Below, in pieces: positions 9,467-17,930 of a DNA stretch of 64,000 bases (position 1 is the first letter of the stretch; each line of letters opens with the position of its first letter). This DNA is from Mucilaginibacter robiniae (lineage in GTDB: Bacteria > Bacteroidota > Bacteroidia > Sphingobacteriales > Sphingobacteriaceae). The position numbers and the translations under genes are program-made. The stretch spans positions 1,178,001-1,242,000 of the forward strand of contig NZ_CP051682.1 in NCBI RefSeq assembly GCF_012849215.1, written 5' to 3'. The notes under the pieces were generated by a model that searched no databases, was not told the DNA's origin, and was given only the letters and a program-made list of their open reading frames with translations.

Positions 9467-10438
9467 TCAAATAGTTACCACCAATCGTTGGCCATTAGTC
9501 ACTTCCAGCTTCCAGAGTTCGGCAATGTTTTCCAGCTTTACGGCAATAGTATCTACCTTTAATTTACCACTTGCTGCCAGTTGAAACATCTCGGGTAATA
9601 TTTCACTAAACAGTTGCTTTATCTGCGCATTTGACCAAGCGCCCAGTCCAGAGCCCGTTAGTTGCAAATCAACGCTCCTGAGGTTAGCGGCAGATAGTTG
9701 TATCAAATCGCCAGTAATACTGCCTACTGATACATACCGAGTTCTGGTAGTAAATGATCCATCGCCTTTCAAACAAGACAAAATGATTTCAGCAGAACGT
9801 CCCCACAGGTAGTCGATAACAACGTTAAAAGGCGTTTGGGCATGTGCTTCTTTTAACTGGGCCTTCAATTCATCATCGGCTTGTTGTAAAGATATAATCT
9901 GGTCGGCACCCAGCAGTAATAAATCATTTGATGATTGTTGATTTCTCCCGGTTACAATTACCATTTGGGCACCATAATGCTTGGCAATCTGTACCGCTAC
10001 GCGCCCAGTAAAGCCAGTAGCACCGTTAATCAGCACCACATCGCCCGGTTGTATATTAGCTTTAAACTTAAGCCCCATAGCTGCACCGATAACAGCATTC
10101 GGTAAAGCCGCGGCGGTAATATCGTCCAACTCGTCCGGCACTTTTACCAAGCGGCTTTTGTCGATAGTCGCTTTTTCGGCCAGCATACCGCTTACGCCAA
10201 AGCCATATACACGGGTACCATCAGGCAATAGGCATACCCCATCACCGCCAATCACCCGTCCGCTTGCGGCTGGCTTATCACTTGAATAATGTTTACCAGA
10301 AGACCGATTTTTATCAAAATGCTTAATGGCTACTGCTTTTACCGTAACTAATAACTCATCGTCACTTTGAACTACAGGTTCAGGAAAATCAACATACTGA
10401 GGTAACTCCCCTTTTTGATACAATACGGCTGCTTTCAT
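9467..10438 (-). CDS. zinc-type alcohol dehydrogenase/quinone oxidoreductase family protein
   Basis: MDR-superfamily NAD(P)H-dependent oxidoreductase, about 323 aa. It begins with a GroES-like domain (MKAAVLYQKGELPQYVDFPE) and has the Rossmann loop INGATGFTGRVAVQIAKHYG. The cysteine and histidine ligands of catalytic zinc are not evident, which favours a quinone-oxidoreductase-like enzyme. The ATG at 10438 is preferred; a longer frame from 10513 would overlap the upstream regulator. The Crp/Fnr gene precedes it on the same strand, 71 nt away, and may regulate it. Confidence 0.82.
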   Translation of the reverse strand: MKAAVLYQKGELPQYVDFPEPVVQSDDELLVTVKAVAIKHFDKNRSSGKHYSSDKPAASGRVIGGDGVCLLPDGTRVYGFGVSGMLAEKATIDKSRLVKVPDELDDITAAALPNAVIGAAMGLKFKANIQPGDVVLINGATGFTGRVAVQIAKHYGAQMVIVTGRNQQSSNDLLLLGADQIISLQQADDELKAQLKEAHAQTPFNVVIDYLWGRSAEIILSCLKGDGSFTTRTRYVSVGSITGDLIQLSAANLRSVDLQLTGSGLGAWSNAQIKQLFSEILPEMFQLAASGKLKVDTIAVKLENIAELWKLEVTNGQRLVVTI

Positions 10439-10509
10439 TTTCTTTTTATTTGGTTGAGCCAAAATTAGATCAGAGAACAACGTCGTGACGATAACATATG
10501 TTATCAAGT

Positions 10510-11094
10510 TCAAAAGTGCAGTTTACCTTTAGCCAGCTTACTTTTGATACGACTGAGGTGTACAGTACTCACACCCAAATAAGAAGCAATGTAATGCTGC
10601 GGCACCCGCTGTACAATATGCGGCCTTTCGTTTAATAAATTTTGGTAACGTTCTTCGGGTGTGTCACGAATAAAGGAAACAAACTCATTGATATAGTGCG
10701 TTTGTCGCTGGGCTGACATCTGTAAAACCATTTGTGTAAAATCAGGCTTCTGGCTCAACTCCTCGATCAATTGCAGTACGTACATTTTGGGAAGCAGATA
10801 AATAACCGAAGGTTCTATGGTTTCAATAGTGAACACACTAGAGACATGATTAATAAAACTATCAAAGGAAGTTAACCCCTCATTTTCAAATAAGAACTGT
10901 ACCGTTTTTTCTTCTCCATTTTTGTTAAAGTACGTTCGTACGCAGCCTTTTTCAATGAAAATATAGTTTTGAGAAACTTTGCCTTCTTCCAATAAAACAT
11001 ACTTAGCCGGCACTTCCATTCGTTTCTGAAAGGGCAAATATTTATCCCAGTAGGCATTTAGTTGAGGAAAACTGTTTCTGAAATGAAAAAACAT
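10510..11094 (-). CDS. Crp/Fnr family transcriptional regulator
   Basis: A 194-aa regulator with an N-terminal cyclic-nucleotide-binding-like beta-roll (IFIEKGCVRTYF, EKTVQFLFENEGL) and a C-terminal helix-turn-helix (QHYIASYLGVSTVHLSRIKS). This is the common Sphingobacteriaceae type, in which ligand residues for cAMP are not conserved, so the signal is unknown. It lies upstream of the oxidoreductase on the same strand, so local control of that gene is a reasonable inference. Confidence 0.88.
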   Translation of the reverse strand: MFFHFRNSFPQLNAYWDKYLPFQKRMEVPAKYVLLEEGKVSQNYIFIEKGCVRTYFNKNGEEKTVQFLFENEGLTSFDSFINHVSSVFTIETIEPSVIYLLPKMYVLQLIEELSQKPDFTQMVLQMSAQRQTHYINEFVSFIRDTPEERYQNLLNERPHIVQRVPQHYIASYLGVSTVHLSRIKSKLAKGKLHF

Positions 11095-11310
11095 AACCTG
11101 TTATGCAAGTAGGCTAATATAGTAGATTAAAAGCAGCGCCTTTAAGCAGTTAGCTAAAACTTACTCCTAATTAGCAAAACACAAATGAAGGTTGCATCTT
11201 GCTATTGATAAGCTTACATTTATCATCATTGTGCCTAACGTACTATATATCATCAGTAACTCAAAGTCACAAACAGGCAGTTGATAATTTCACACCTAAA
11301 CCTTACTCTT

Positions 11311-12150
11311 ATGCTAACTATCACCCATAACGATGGTGCAAAAAATAAAATCTCCATTTTTCAGGCTTCTAAGCTTGATGCACCGGTGATGATTTGCTTG
11401 CCAGCTATGGGTGTTAAAGCAACTTTCTATAAACGTTTTGCTGAAAACTTAAAGCGTGCAGGCTTCCATGTCATTACCTGCGACTGGCGCGGCCATGGCA
11501 GTTCCAGCATCCGAGCTTCGCGACAAAGCAACTTTGGCTACCAACGTTTAATTGATGATATTTATGATTTAATGCTTACAGCTGAACGTAAATTTCCCGG
11601 CAACAAGAAGTTTATTTTAGGGCACAGCTTAGGTGGGCAAGTAGGTACTTTGTATGCCAGCCGGTATCCGGAAATGGTAAGTGGTATCATATTAATAACG
11701 ACCTGCTCGGTACATTATCGGGGCTGGCAGGGGTGGCAAGCGGTTAAAGTATTTGGCGCAGGTTGTACGTTTTATCTGATTAGTGAGTTAATGGGCTACT
11801 TTCCGGGCAATCGGCTTGGCTTTGGCGACCGAGAAGCCCGAATAGTAATGAAAGACTGGTGCAACAATGCGCTAACTGGCTGCTACCGCTTAACTAATTC
11901 AACCTATAATTACGATGCAGCCATGAAACAGTTACAATTGCCAGTATTAGCCATATCTATAGCTCACGATGATTTAGCCAGTAGAAATTCTGTAATAAAT
12001 TTTATAAACAAGCTGAATCCCGAAGCATACATTATACACCAGCATCTTACGCCTGCACAATTTGGTCTCGAAGCACCTTACCATTTTAGCTGGGCTAAAA
12101 AGTCCGACCATATTGTCTATTTAATTCAAAACTGGTTAAATTGCTTATAA
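11311..12150 (+). CDS. alpha/beta hydrolase
   Basis: Alpha/beta-fold serine hydrolase of about 279 aa. The oxyanion and early motif is CLPAMGVKATFYK, the strand-turn DWRGHGSS follows, and the nucleophile elbow is GHSLGGQ. A late acid (AHDDLAS) and histidine (KKSDHIVYL) complete the triad. Substrate unknown; it is like lysophospholipase/esterase members. The ATG at 11311 is preferred over a TTG at 11281. The VanX-like gene starts 14 nt after its stop. Confidence 0.85.
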   Translation: MLTITHNDGAKNKISIFQASKLDAPVMICLPAMGVKATFYKRFAENLKRAGFHVITCDWRGHGSSSIRASRQSNFGYQRLIDDIYDLMLTAERKFPGNKKFILGHSLGGQVGTLYASRYPEMVSGIILITTCSVHYRGWQGWQAVKVFGAGCTFYLISELMGYFPGNRLGFGDREARIVMKDWCNNALTGCYRLTNSTYNYDAAMKQLQLPVLAISIAHDDLASRNSVINFINKLNPEAYIIHQHLTPAQFGLEAPYHFSWAKKSDHIVYLIQNWLNCL

Positions 12151-12164
12151 ATGGCCTGCACATT

Positions 12165-12815
12165 ATGAAACTTAGCTTAGCTTTTTATCACCTTGCACTG
12201 CTATATAGCATAGTCAGTTGTACCACCCAGATGCCTCATGAAAAAGGCAATTTTAGATCAGCCGAATTGGTTGAGCTTACTCAAATTGACCCTAGCTTGA
12301 AGTTAGATATTCGGTATGCCACTACCAACAACTTTACCGGGCAACGAGTATATCGGCAACCCAGAGCCTTTTTACAGCGTGCTGCAGCTATGGCTTTGGC
12401 ACAGGTGAACCAGAAATTTAAGCAATTAGGTTATGGCTTGGTTATTTTTGATGGCTACCGCCCCTGGCAGGTAACCAAACGTTTTTGGGATATTACTCCT
12501 ATTGATAAAAAGAAGTTTGTAGCCGACCCAAAAAAAGGCTCACGGCACAACCGAGGCTGTGCGGTAGATTTAAGTTTGTATGATTTAAAAACCGGTCGTG
12601 AAATAGAGATGCCCAGCGGCTACGATGAAATGACCGAACGCGCTTACCCCAACTATACTGGCGGCACTGTAACACAACGCCAAATGCGCGATTTATTAAG
12701 AGCCAAAATGGAAGCCCATGGCTTTGCAGTTTACCCTTACGAATGGTGGCATTTTGATTATAAAGACTGGCAGCAGTACCCTATTATCAATATACCATTT
12801 GAGCAAATTAAATGA
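12165..12815 (+). CDS. D-alanyl-D-alanine dipeptidase (VanX/DdpX, M15D) lipoprotein
   Basis: Zinc dipeptidase of about 216 aa cutting D-Ala-D-Ala. Zinc ligands are in SRHNRGCAVDLSLYD (H and D) and EWWHFDY (H), with the catalytic glutamate just before WWH. The start at 12165 gives a lipoprotein signal ending IVSC, so it probably sits in the periplasm on a membrane. This points to recycling of cell-wall peptides rather than vancomycin resistance, since no vanH/vanA genes are near. It is the second gene of a likely pair with the hydrolase. Confidence 0.9.
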   Translation: MKLSLAFYHLALLYSIVSCTTQMPHEKGNFRSAELVELTQIDPSLKLDIRYATTNNFTGQRVYRQPRAFLQRAAAMALAQVNQKFKQLGYGLVIFDGYRPWQVTKRFWDITPIDKKKFVADPKKGSRHNRGCAVDLSLYDLKTGREIEMPSGYDEMTERAYPNYTGGTVTQRQMRDLLRAKMEAHGFAVYPYEWWHFDYKDWQQYPIINIPFEQIK

Positions 12816-12826
12816 GGCTGTAAGTA

Positions 12827-12958
12827 CTAGCGCGATGCCAGCCACTGACCAAATTCAAAGCCTTTATGAGCAAGAAAAATTACAGCGAAAACGATAACTA
12901 TAGCACTTAGCATTTGCTTGGTGAATGGTGACAGCGTATTAAAAGGTTGCAGGTTCAT
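12827..12958 (-). CDS. small single-pass membrane protein (43 aa)
   Basis: An ATG at 12956-12958 opens a 43-codon frame ending in TAG at 12827. It encodes MNLQPFNTLSPFTKQ followed by a hydrophobic stretch (MLSAIVIVFAVIFLA) and a short charged tail ending WLASR. That layout, one membrane helix of about 16 residues with polar ends, is more protein-like than chance. It lies between the ahcY terminator and the convergent VanX gene. The family is not recognised. Confidence 0.45.
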   Translation of the reverse strand: MNLQPFNTLSPFTKQMLSAIVIVFAVIFLAHKGFEFGQWLASR

Positions 12959-13000
12959 AGAGACTTTTTTTAAAGCTACTTTTTCTAAGCGGTTATTCAA

Positions 13001-13040
13001 AGAAAAGGGGAATAGTTTTTTATAACTATTCCCCTTTTCT
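13001..13040 (-). terminator. terminator downstream of ahcY
   Basis: A perfect 17-bp stem (13001-13017 with 13024-13040) with a 6-base AT loop lies 20 nt past the ahcY stop. On the minus strand it is followed by TTTG, and the arms themselves carry A/T ends, so it could act in both directions. Confidence 0.8.
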
Positions 13041-13059
13041 TTTATGCAGTACCTAATAA

Positions 13060-14379
13060 TTAGTATCGGTAGTACTCTGGCTTGAACGGACCATTAATAG
13101 GTACGCCAATGTAATCAGCTTGTTCCTGGTCTAATTCTTCCAGCTCTACACCAATTTTAGCTAAGTGCAGGCGGGCTACCTTTTCGTCCAGGTGTTTAGG
13201 CAAAGTATAAACTTTATTTTCGTAAGCTTCACCGTTGGTCCATAACTCTAACTGAGCTAAAGTTTGGTTAGTGAACGAGTTTGACATTACAAAGCTTGGG
13301 TGACCAGTAGCACAGCCCAAGTTTACTAAACGGCCTTCGGCCAGTACAATAATGTCTTTACCTTCAACGGTATATTTATCAACCTGAGGTTTGATTTCTA
13401 CTTTGCTATCACCGTAAGCACCGTTTAACCAAGCCATATCAATTTCGTTGTCAAAGTGACCGATGTTACAAACAATAGCTTTGTCCTTCAGGGCACGGAA
13501 ATGTTGTTCGCGTACAATATCACAGTTACCAGTAGCAGTTACTACAATGTCGGCTTCAGGAATAGCAGTTGAAAGTTTTTTCACTTCAAAGCCTTCCATA
13601 GCAGCTTGCAAAGCACAAATTGGGTCAATTTCGGTTACAATAACCCGAACACCAGCATTACGCAATGAATCGGCCGAACCTTTACCCACGTCGCCATAAC
13701 CGCAAACTACAGCTACTTTACCAGCCATCATTACGTCGGTAGCACGGCGAATAGCATCTACTAATGATTCGCGGCAACCGTATTTGTTATCGAATTTTGA
13801 TTTGGTAACTGAATCGTTTACGTTGATAGCCGGCATTGGCAGGATACCATTTTTAACACGCTCGTATAAACGGTGTACACCGGTAGTGGTTTCTTCAGAT
13901 AAACCTTTAATAGCGCCCACCAGTTCAGGATATTTATCCAATACCATGTTGGTCAGGTCACCACCGTCATCTAAAATCATATTCAATGGCTGGCGGTCTT
14001 CCCCAAAGTGCAGGGTTTGCTCAATGCACCAGTCAAACTCTTCGGCGTTCATACCTTTCCAAGCATAAACTGAAATACCGGCAGCAGCAATGGCAGCAGC
14101 GGCATGATCTTGAGTAGAAAATATATTGCAAGATGACCAGGTAACTTCAGCACCTAAGGCAATCAGCGTTTCAATTAAAACGGCAGTCTGGATAGTCATG
14201 TGCAGACAGCCGGCAATGCGAGCACCTTTCAACGGTTGTGACGGACTGTATTCAGCACGCAGTGCCATCAGACCTGGCATTTCGGCCTCAGCTAGTTGTA
14301 TTTCTTTACGACCCCATTCGGCCAGCGAAAGATCTTTTACTTTGTTTTTTACGTAGGCAGTTTCTACTGATGATGACAT
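13060..14379 (-). CDS. ahcY: adenosylhomocysteinase (S-adenosyl-L-homocysteine hydrolase)
   Basis: Splits S-adenosylhomocysteine to adenosine and homocysteine, ending each methylation cycle. The 439-aa sequence has the NAD-binding loop [12 protein letters not shown], the active-site region [10 protein letters not shown] and [19 protein letters not shown], and the C-terminal FKPEYYRY tail that closes the NAD site. Length is normal. It has a good promoter 25 nt upstream and its own terminator. IS copy 1 lies just upstream but leaves the promoter intact. Confidence 0.97.
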   Translation of the reverse strand: MSSSVETAYVKNKVKDLSLAEWGRKEIQLAEAEMPGLMALRAEYSPSQPLKGARIAGCLHMTIQTAVLIETLIALGAEVTWSSCNIFSTQDHAAAAIAAAGISVYAWKGMNAEEFDWCIEQTLHFGEDRQPLNMILDDGGDLTNMVLDKYPELVGAIKGLSEETTTGVHRLYERVKNGILPMPAINVNDSVTKSKFDNKYGCRESLVDAIRRATDVMMAGKVAVVCGYGDVGKGSADSLRNAGVRVIVTEIDPICALQAAMEGFEVKKLSTAIPEADIVVTATGNCDIVREQHFRALKDKAIVCNIGHFDNEIDMAWLNGAYGDSKVEIKPQVDKYTVEGKDIIVLAEGRLVNLGCATGHPSFVMSNSFTNQTLAQLELWTNGEAYENKVYTLPKHLDEKVARLHLAKIGVELEELDQEQADYIGVPINGPFKPEYYRY

Positions 14380-14403
14380 AGTATTTATCTGTTTTTAGAA
14401 ATG

Positions 14404-14435
14404 CAAAGGTAGAGAATATCAACGGGTTAAACAAA
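14404..14435 (-). promoter_or_regulatory. ahcY promoter (Bacteroidota -33/-7)
   Basis: On the minus strand TTTG (14432-14435) and TACCTTTG (14404-14411) are 20 nt apart, matching the Bacteroidota consensus. The predicted start site leaves a leader of only about 20 nt, too short for a riboswitch. The IS end lies 43 bp further upstream. Confidence 0.65.
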
Positions 14436-14440
14436 ATGAG

Positions 14441-14470
14441 AGTCAAGAATCAAGAATATAGATTCAAGAT
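14441..14470 (+). repeat. left arm of inverted repeat flanking IS copy 1
   Basis: This 30-base stretch (begins agtcaagaat, ends gattcaagat) is the reverse complement of 16253-16282 with 26 matches of 30. With the IS removed, the arms would face one another over a loop of about 50 nt. Confidence 0.75.
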
Positions 14471-14478
14471 ATAAAAGA

Positions 14479-16210
14479 GAGGCCGTCTCATAAGTCAAAT
14501 ATGAGGCGGTTTTTTATTTAGTTATGATTTTTGGTTGGAAGGTTGAGTGAAAGATGTCAGCAGCCGTTTAAGAACCGGGGATTGATTCTAACAGGTTCTA
14601 AAAGTCTATAAAAAGCTTGTTTTCAGGTTTTCCATTTTCTTAGGTTATGTGCGATGGATAATAAGCCGATTTCGACCTCGGCCTTGGACATCCCTTTCAG
14701 CAGGAATCGTCTGAAGCCATGGTTATGCTTTAATTGGGCGAATACCGGTTCCACATCGGCCGGCCTTCGTTTCCTGAGGTTGATACCCTGTTCTGTATTC
14801 AACCGTTCTTTGGCTGCCTGTTTATGTTGTCTTAGGCTGTGGTTGATCTCAACGACCCGGTTACCCTGTGTAGTATGGCAAACACCACGCATCGGGCAAC
14901 CTTCACAGTTCTGGGCACGGTAACGGCTGATCAGTTGTACAAAACCAGATGAAGTGACTCGCTGACCGTTACCGATATGCGCCATCCATTGACCTATCGG
15001 ACAAACAAGGTAATTCTCCGCTTCGTTATAATGCAGGCTGTCGTTACTGAACGCTTTGATACCGTCCTTTTGTTCCTTATCGAACGTATTGTATTTGATG
15101 TAAGCCTCAATGCCTTTTCGCGCTAACACACCGTAGTTCTCATCCGATCCGTAGCCGGCGTCGGCAACAATGGCTTTGGGCAGGTCTTTATATAAGGCTT
15201 GGTATTGTTCAATATGGGAAGACAAGGTTTGGTAATCGGTTGAGGTTTGATGCAGGGTATAATTAAGGATGAATTGCTCCTGGGTGGATATCTGCAGGTT
15301 ATAGGCCGGCTTAAGTTGTCCGTTCAGCATATGGTCTTCCTTCATCCGCATGAAGGTGGCATCCGGGTCGGTCTTTGACATGCTGTTACGGCCGGCTAAT
15401 AACTTTTCCTGCTCGTCATACCGTGCCAGGCTCTCCGGCCAGTGCTTCTTTGCGTAGTTCAGCTTTTGCTTTACTTTTTTGTCTACGTCTTCTTTATCAT
15501 CTAAGGCTGCATTGATCTTTGAGATGGTTTCCTTTACTTTCTCCGGGTTGATCTCACTATATTCCAAGGGCGCTGTATCTTTTAGTTCTTCGGCGGCAAT
15601 GCTTTGCGCATAACCCCACAGTTCATCAAGCTGGGCTTTCATCTTATCTTTATTCGCCTTGATGTTTTTGCCCCATACGAAGGTGTACTTGTTCGCCGCT
15701 GATTCGATCTTGGTACCATCAGTAAAAACGGCTTCTTTCAAGGATACGATACCTTCCTGCTCGAGCAGCAACACGATTTGTGAGAAGATCTGCTTTAAGA
15801 CGCCTGACAACTTCTCGCTGCGAAAACGGTTGATGGTGTTGTGGTCGGGCTTTTTCATCCCTAAAAGCCACATGAAGTGTACGTTCTGCGCGGCCTGTTC
15901 TTCCAGTTTGCGTGAGGAATAAGTATTGGTCAGATAGCCGTAAACCAGCAGCTTCAGCATCAGCCGGGGATGGAAACTTGACGCCCCGCCGCCTTTGTAC
16001 TTCCGGTTGATCGGTTTGACATCTACCGCGTCCACGACCTGTTTAACGATACGGACCGGATGACCTGTCGGTACCAGTTCCTCCAGTTTGTACGGTAAAA
16101 ACGTTAACTGGTCTGGATCATATTCCTTAAAGACTATCTTGCCTCCCATGCCTTTAAGATACCAAAAATATCCTAAAACAACAAGAGACTGTCCCTTATG
16201 AGACAGCCTC
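14479..16210 (-). mobile_element. IS1182-type insertion sequence, copy 1
   Basis: A 1,732-bp element bounded by inverted repeats: gaggccgtctcataag at the left and, on the other strand at the right, gaggctgtctcataag (15 of 16 match). Ends were fixed by comparison with copy 2 at 61247, as similarity stops exactly there. It holds one transposase gene reading right to left. No direct target duplication is visible; the flanks are instead inverted repeats. Confidence 0.93.
14623..16149 (-). CDS. IS1182 family transposase, copy 1
   Basis: DDE-type transposase of 508 aa from the ATG at 16149. It opens with the family domain (YDPDQLTFLPYKLEELVP), has the DUF772-like region KLLVYGYLTNTYSSRKLEEQ, a first catalytic Asp likely in VFTDGTKIES, a second in IVADAGYGSDENY, and a C-terminal glutamate region (RRPADVEPVFAQLKHN). 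A cysteine cluster (NCEGCPMRGVC) is typical of the group. A longer open frame to a TTG at 16230 runs through the terminal repeat and is unlikely to be used. The protein is identical to that of copy 2 and looks intact. Confidence 0.95.
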   Translation of the reverse strand: MGGKIVFKEYDPDQLTFLPYKLEELVPTGHPVRIVKQVVDAVDVKPINRKYKGGGASSFHPRLMLKLLVYGYLTNTYSSRKLEEQAAQNVHFMWLLGMKKPDHNTINRFRSEKLSGVLKQIFSQIVLLLEQEGIVSLKEAVFTDGTKIESAANKYTFVWGKNIKANKDKMKAQLDELWGYAQSIAAEELKDTAPLEYSEINPEKVKETISKINAALDDKEDVDKKVKQKLNYAKKHWPESLARYDEQEKLLAGRNSMSKTDPDATFMRMKEDHMLNGQLKPAYNLQISTQEQFILNYTLHQTSTDYQTLSSHIEQYQALYKDLPKAIVADAGYGSDENYGVLARKGIEAYIKYNTFDKEQKDGIKAFSNDSLHYNEAENYLVCPIGQWMAHIGNGQRVTSSGFVQLISRYRAQNCEGCPMRGVCHTTQGNRVVEINHSLRQHKQAAKERLNTEQGINLRKRRPADVEPVFAQLKHNHGFRRFLLKGMSKAEVEIGLLSIAHNLRKWKT

Positions 16211-16252
16211 TTTTCTCTTTCAACAAGCACTATTGATTTATAAAATCATTTG

Positions 16253-16282
16253 ATCTTGATTCTATATGCTCGATTTTTGACT
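16253..16282 (-). repeat. right arm of inverted repeat flanking IS copy 1
   Basis: Partner of 14441-14470. It starts 42 nt beyond the IS end and finishes 4 nt short of the M23 gene stop. A smaller palindrome, tgatttataaaatca, lies between it and the IS (about 16234-16248). Confidence 0.75.
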
Positions 16283-16286
16283 TTAA

Positions 16287-17168
16287 TTAATTCAAACTCA
16301 AATACTCTTTCGGATTAACGGGCTTGCCGTTACGCCTTACCTCGTAATGTAAATGTGGACCGGTTGAACGGCCAGTTGAGCCTACTTTGCCAATAATATC
16401 TCCCACGCTTACTTCCTGACCCTCACGTACGTTAATGTGTGATAAATGCCCGTACCAAGTTTCAATATTATCAATATGCTTAATACGTACACAGTTACCG
16501 TAACCACCGGCACGGCCTGTAAAAATTACCCGGCCTTTAGCCGTACATTTTACTGGGTCACCTACGTTGCCACGAAAATCCAAACCGGGGTGAAACTCGT
16601 TACGGCCAAATTCGAACGGATTGCCACGATAACCGAAAAATGAAGTAAAAGCACTGATACGCGGATAACCCATTGGTACCTCAGCTATTTCATCTTCTAA
16701 CTTAGCCAAATAACGGTTATATTTTTCATACAGTTGATTTGTAGTAGCCTTTGCAGATTTATGCCCGGTTTTAACTGCCTTGAACGAAACGCTTTTCAGT
16801 CCTCTTTTACTCAAATAGTTGTTAATGGTTTTTAGTTTAGCTTGTATGCTTTCAATGTAGCCTAGCGCTTTCAGGTTACTGCTGTCTTTTTGTGCAGTAA
16901 CCAGATTCAATGTACTTACTTCGTCATCAATCTGGCTTTGCAAGGCTGATACCTGGCTTTGCAGTCGGGTATTCTCAACCTGTTGTACATGGTGTTGTTT
17001 ATTTAGCTGCACAATGGTAACCGTTAAAGCTATAACCAGCCCAATGGTTACGGCTACAAATACCTTCAGTGCACGCCAGTAATGTGCCCTGATTTCTAAT
17101 ACTTTGGGCCGAAGGGGATTACCTGTTGTACGTACTTCTTTACTTAAATCCGCTTGTTTTAAGTTCAT
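16287..17168 (-). CDS. M23 family (LytM) metallopeptidase, membrane-anchored
   Basis: Peptidoglycan endopeptidase of 293 aa. One membrane helix lies at about residues 35-55 (VFVAVTIGLVIALTVTIVQL), followed by a coiled coil to about residue 115, then the LytM domain. The zinc motif is visible as HPGLDFRG (H and D) and GPHLHYEVRRNG (HxH). This arrangement matches MepM/NlpD-like proteins that cut or help cut peptidoglycan in the periplasm. It is followed on its strand by the inverted repeat and the IS, then ahcY. Confidence 0.92.
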   Translation of the reverse strand: MNLKQADLSKEVRTTGNPLRPKVLEIRAHYWRALKVFVAVTIGLVIALTVTIVQLNKQHHVQQVENTRLQSQVSALQSQIDDEVSTLNLVTAQKDSSNLKALGYIESIQAKLKTINNYLSKRGLKSVSFKAVKTGHKSAKATTNQLYEKYNRYLAKLEDEIAEVPMGYPRISAFTSFFGYRGNPFEFGRNEFHPGLDFRGNVGDPVKCTAKGRVIFTGRAGGYGNCVRIKHIDNIETWYGHLSHINVREGQEVSVGDIIGKVGSTGRSTGPHLHYEVRRNGKPVNPKEYLSLN

Positions 17169-17321
17169 TAATAGTTTAAATTAGTTTGCTAATCAGGTTT
17201 TTAACAACTGGCTCCGCACAGCGGGTACATATTTCACTTTTCCTGCCAAATGTTAATAGGGGTTTAACGTCAGTATATTGTTAATATTTTAGCCCTACAT
17301 TCTTTTTTACGGGAGTTTAGG

Positions 17322-17329
17322 TATTTTTG
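17322..17329 (+). promoter_or_regulatory. -7 box for the bacilliredoxin gene
   Basis: tatttttg matches TAnnTTTG, 23 nt before the ATG at 17352. No exact -33 TTG. Confidence 0.4.
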
Positions 17330-17351
17330 TGACAAATAATTTAAAACTACT

Positions 17352-17762
17352 ATGTATCCAGAATATTTTGTTGCCCCTATGCGGGCTGATTTAACCAATG
17401 CCGGTTTTCAGGAGTTGAAAGATGCAGAAGCAGTAAAAAGCGCGGTAGAAAGAGAAGGTACTGTATTTGTGATGGTAAATTCGGTATGTGGTTGTGCGGC
17501 AGCTATGGCTCGTCCGGCAGCTAAACTGGCCGCTCAACACGAGAAACATCCGGATAAACTGGTAACGGTATTTGCCGGTATGGAAAAAGATGCTGTTGAT
17601 GAGGCCCGTCGTTTAATGCTGCCTTATCCGCCATCATCACCTGCTATGGCTTTATTCAAAGATGGCAAATTGGTGCACATGATTGAGCGTCACCAAATTG
17701 AAGGCCGTCCGGCACAAATGATTGCCGACAACCTGATTGATGCTTTTGAGCAATACTGCTAA
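17352..17762 (+). CDS. bacilliredoxin BrxA/BrxB family protein
   Basis: A 136-aa YphP/YqiW-type thioredoxin-fold protein with the CGC active site at C46-G47-C48 (VNSVCGCAAAMARP). The family removes bacillithiol from oxidised protein thiols in the cytoplasm. The N-terminal MYPEYFVAPMRADL is typical. bshA, which begins bacillithiol synthesis, is at the far end of this window, so the thiol system is consistent. It has its own terminator and appears to be a single gene. Confidence 0.93.
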   Translation: MYPEYFVAPMRADLTNAGFQELKDAEAVKSAVEREGTVFVMVNSVCGCAAAMARPAAKLAAQHEKHPDKLVTVFAGMEKDAVDEARRLMLPYPPSSPAMALFKDGKLVHMIERHQIEGRPAQMIADNLIDAFEQYC

Positions 17763-17787
17763 GTTTGCTTTTTCTGAATAATTTATG

Positions 17788-17817
17788 AATCCGGCTTATC
17801 TAGGCCGGATTTTTTTA
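17788..17817 (+). terminator. terminator after the bacilliredoxin gene
   Basis: Arms aatccggc and gccggatt with an 8-base loop, followed by a run of T to 17817. Confidence 0.85.
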
Positions 17818-17930
17818 TTTTTAGCCCTTCTATCAAAACTAGGCTCTAAGAAAAAATATTCAGGCATAGCAAAGCGTTCGTTCATTGGTAGAATTAAAAG
17901 TTTATACTATTACTAGGATACATCAACTAC

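Noticed and set aside
12165..12815. Vancomycin-resistance VanX
   Set aside because: No vanH or vanA ligase neighbours, and it has a lipoprotein signal, which fits cell-wall recycling better.
14380..14478. SAM- or SAH-responsive riboswitch before ahcY
   Set aside because: The promoter at 14404-14435 leaves only about 20 nt of leader, too short for any such fold.
16150..16230. Extended N-terminus of transposase copy 1
   Set aside because: It reads through the IS terminal repeat to a TTG, and copy 2 lacks the same frame.
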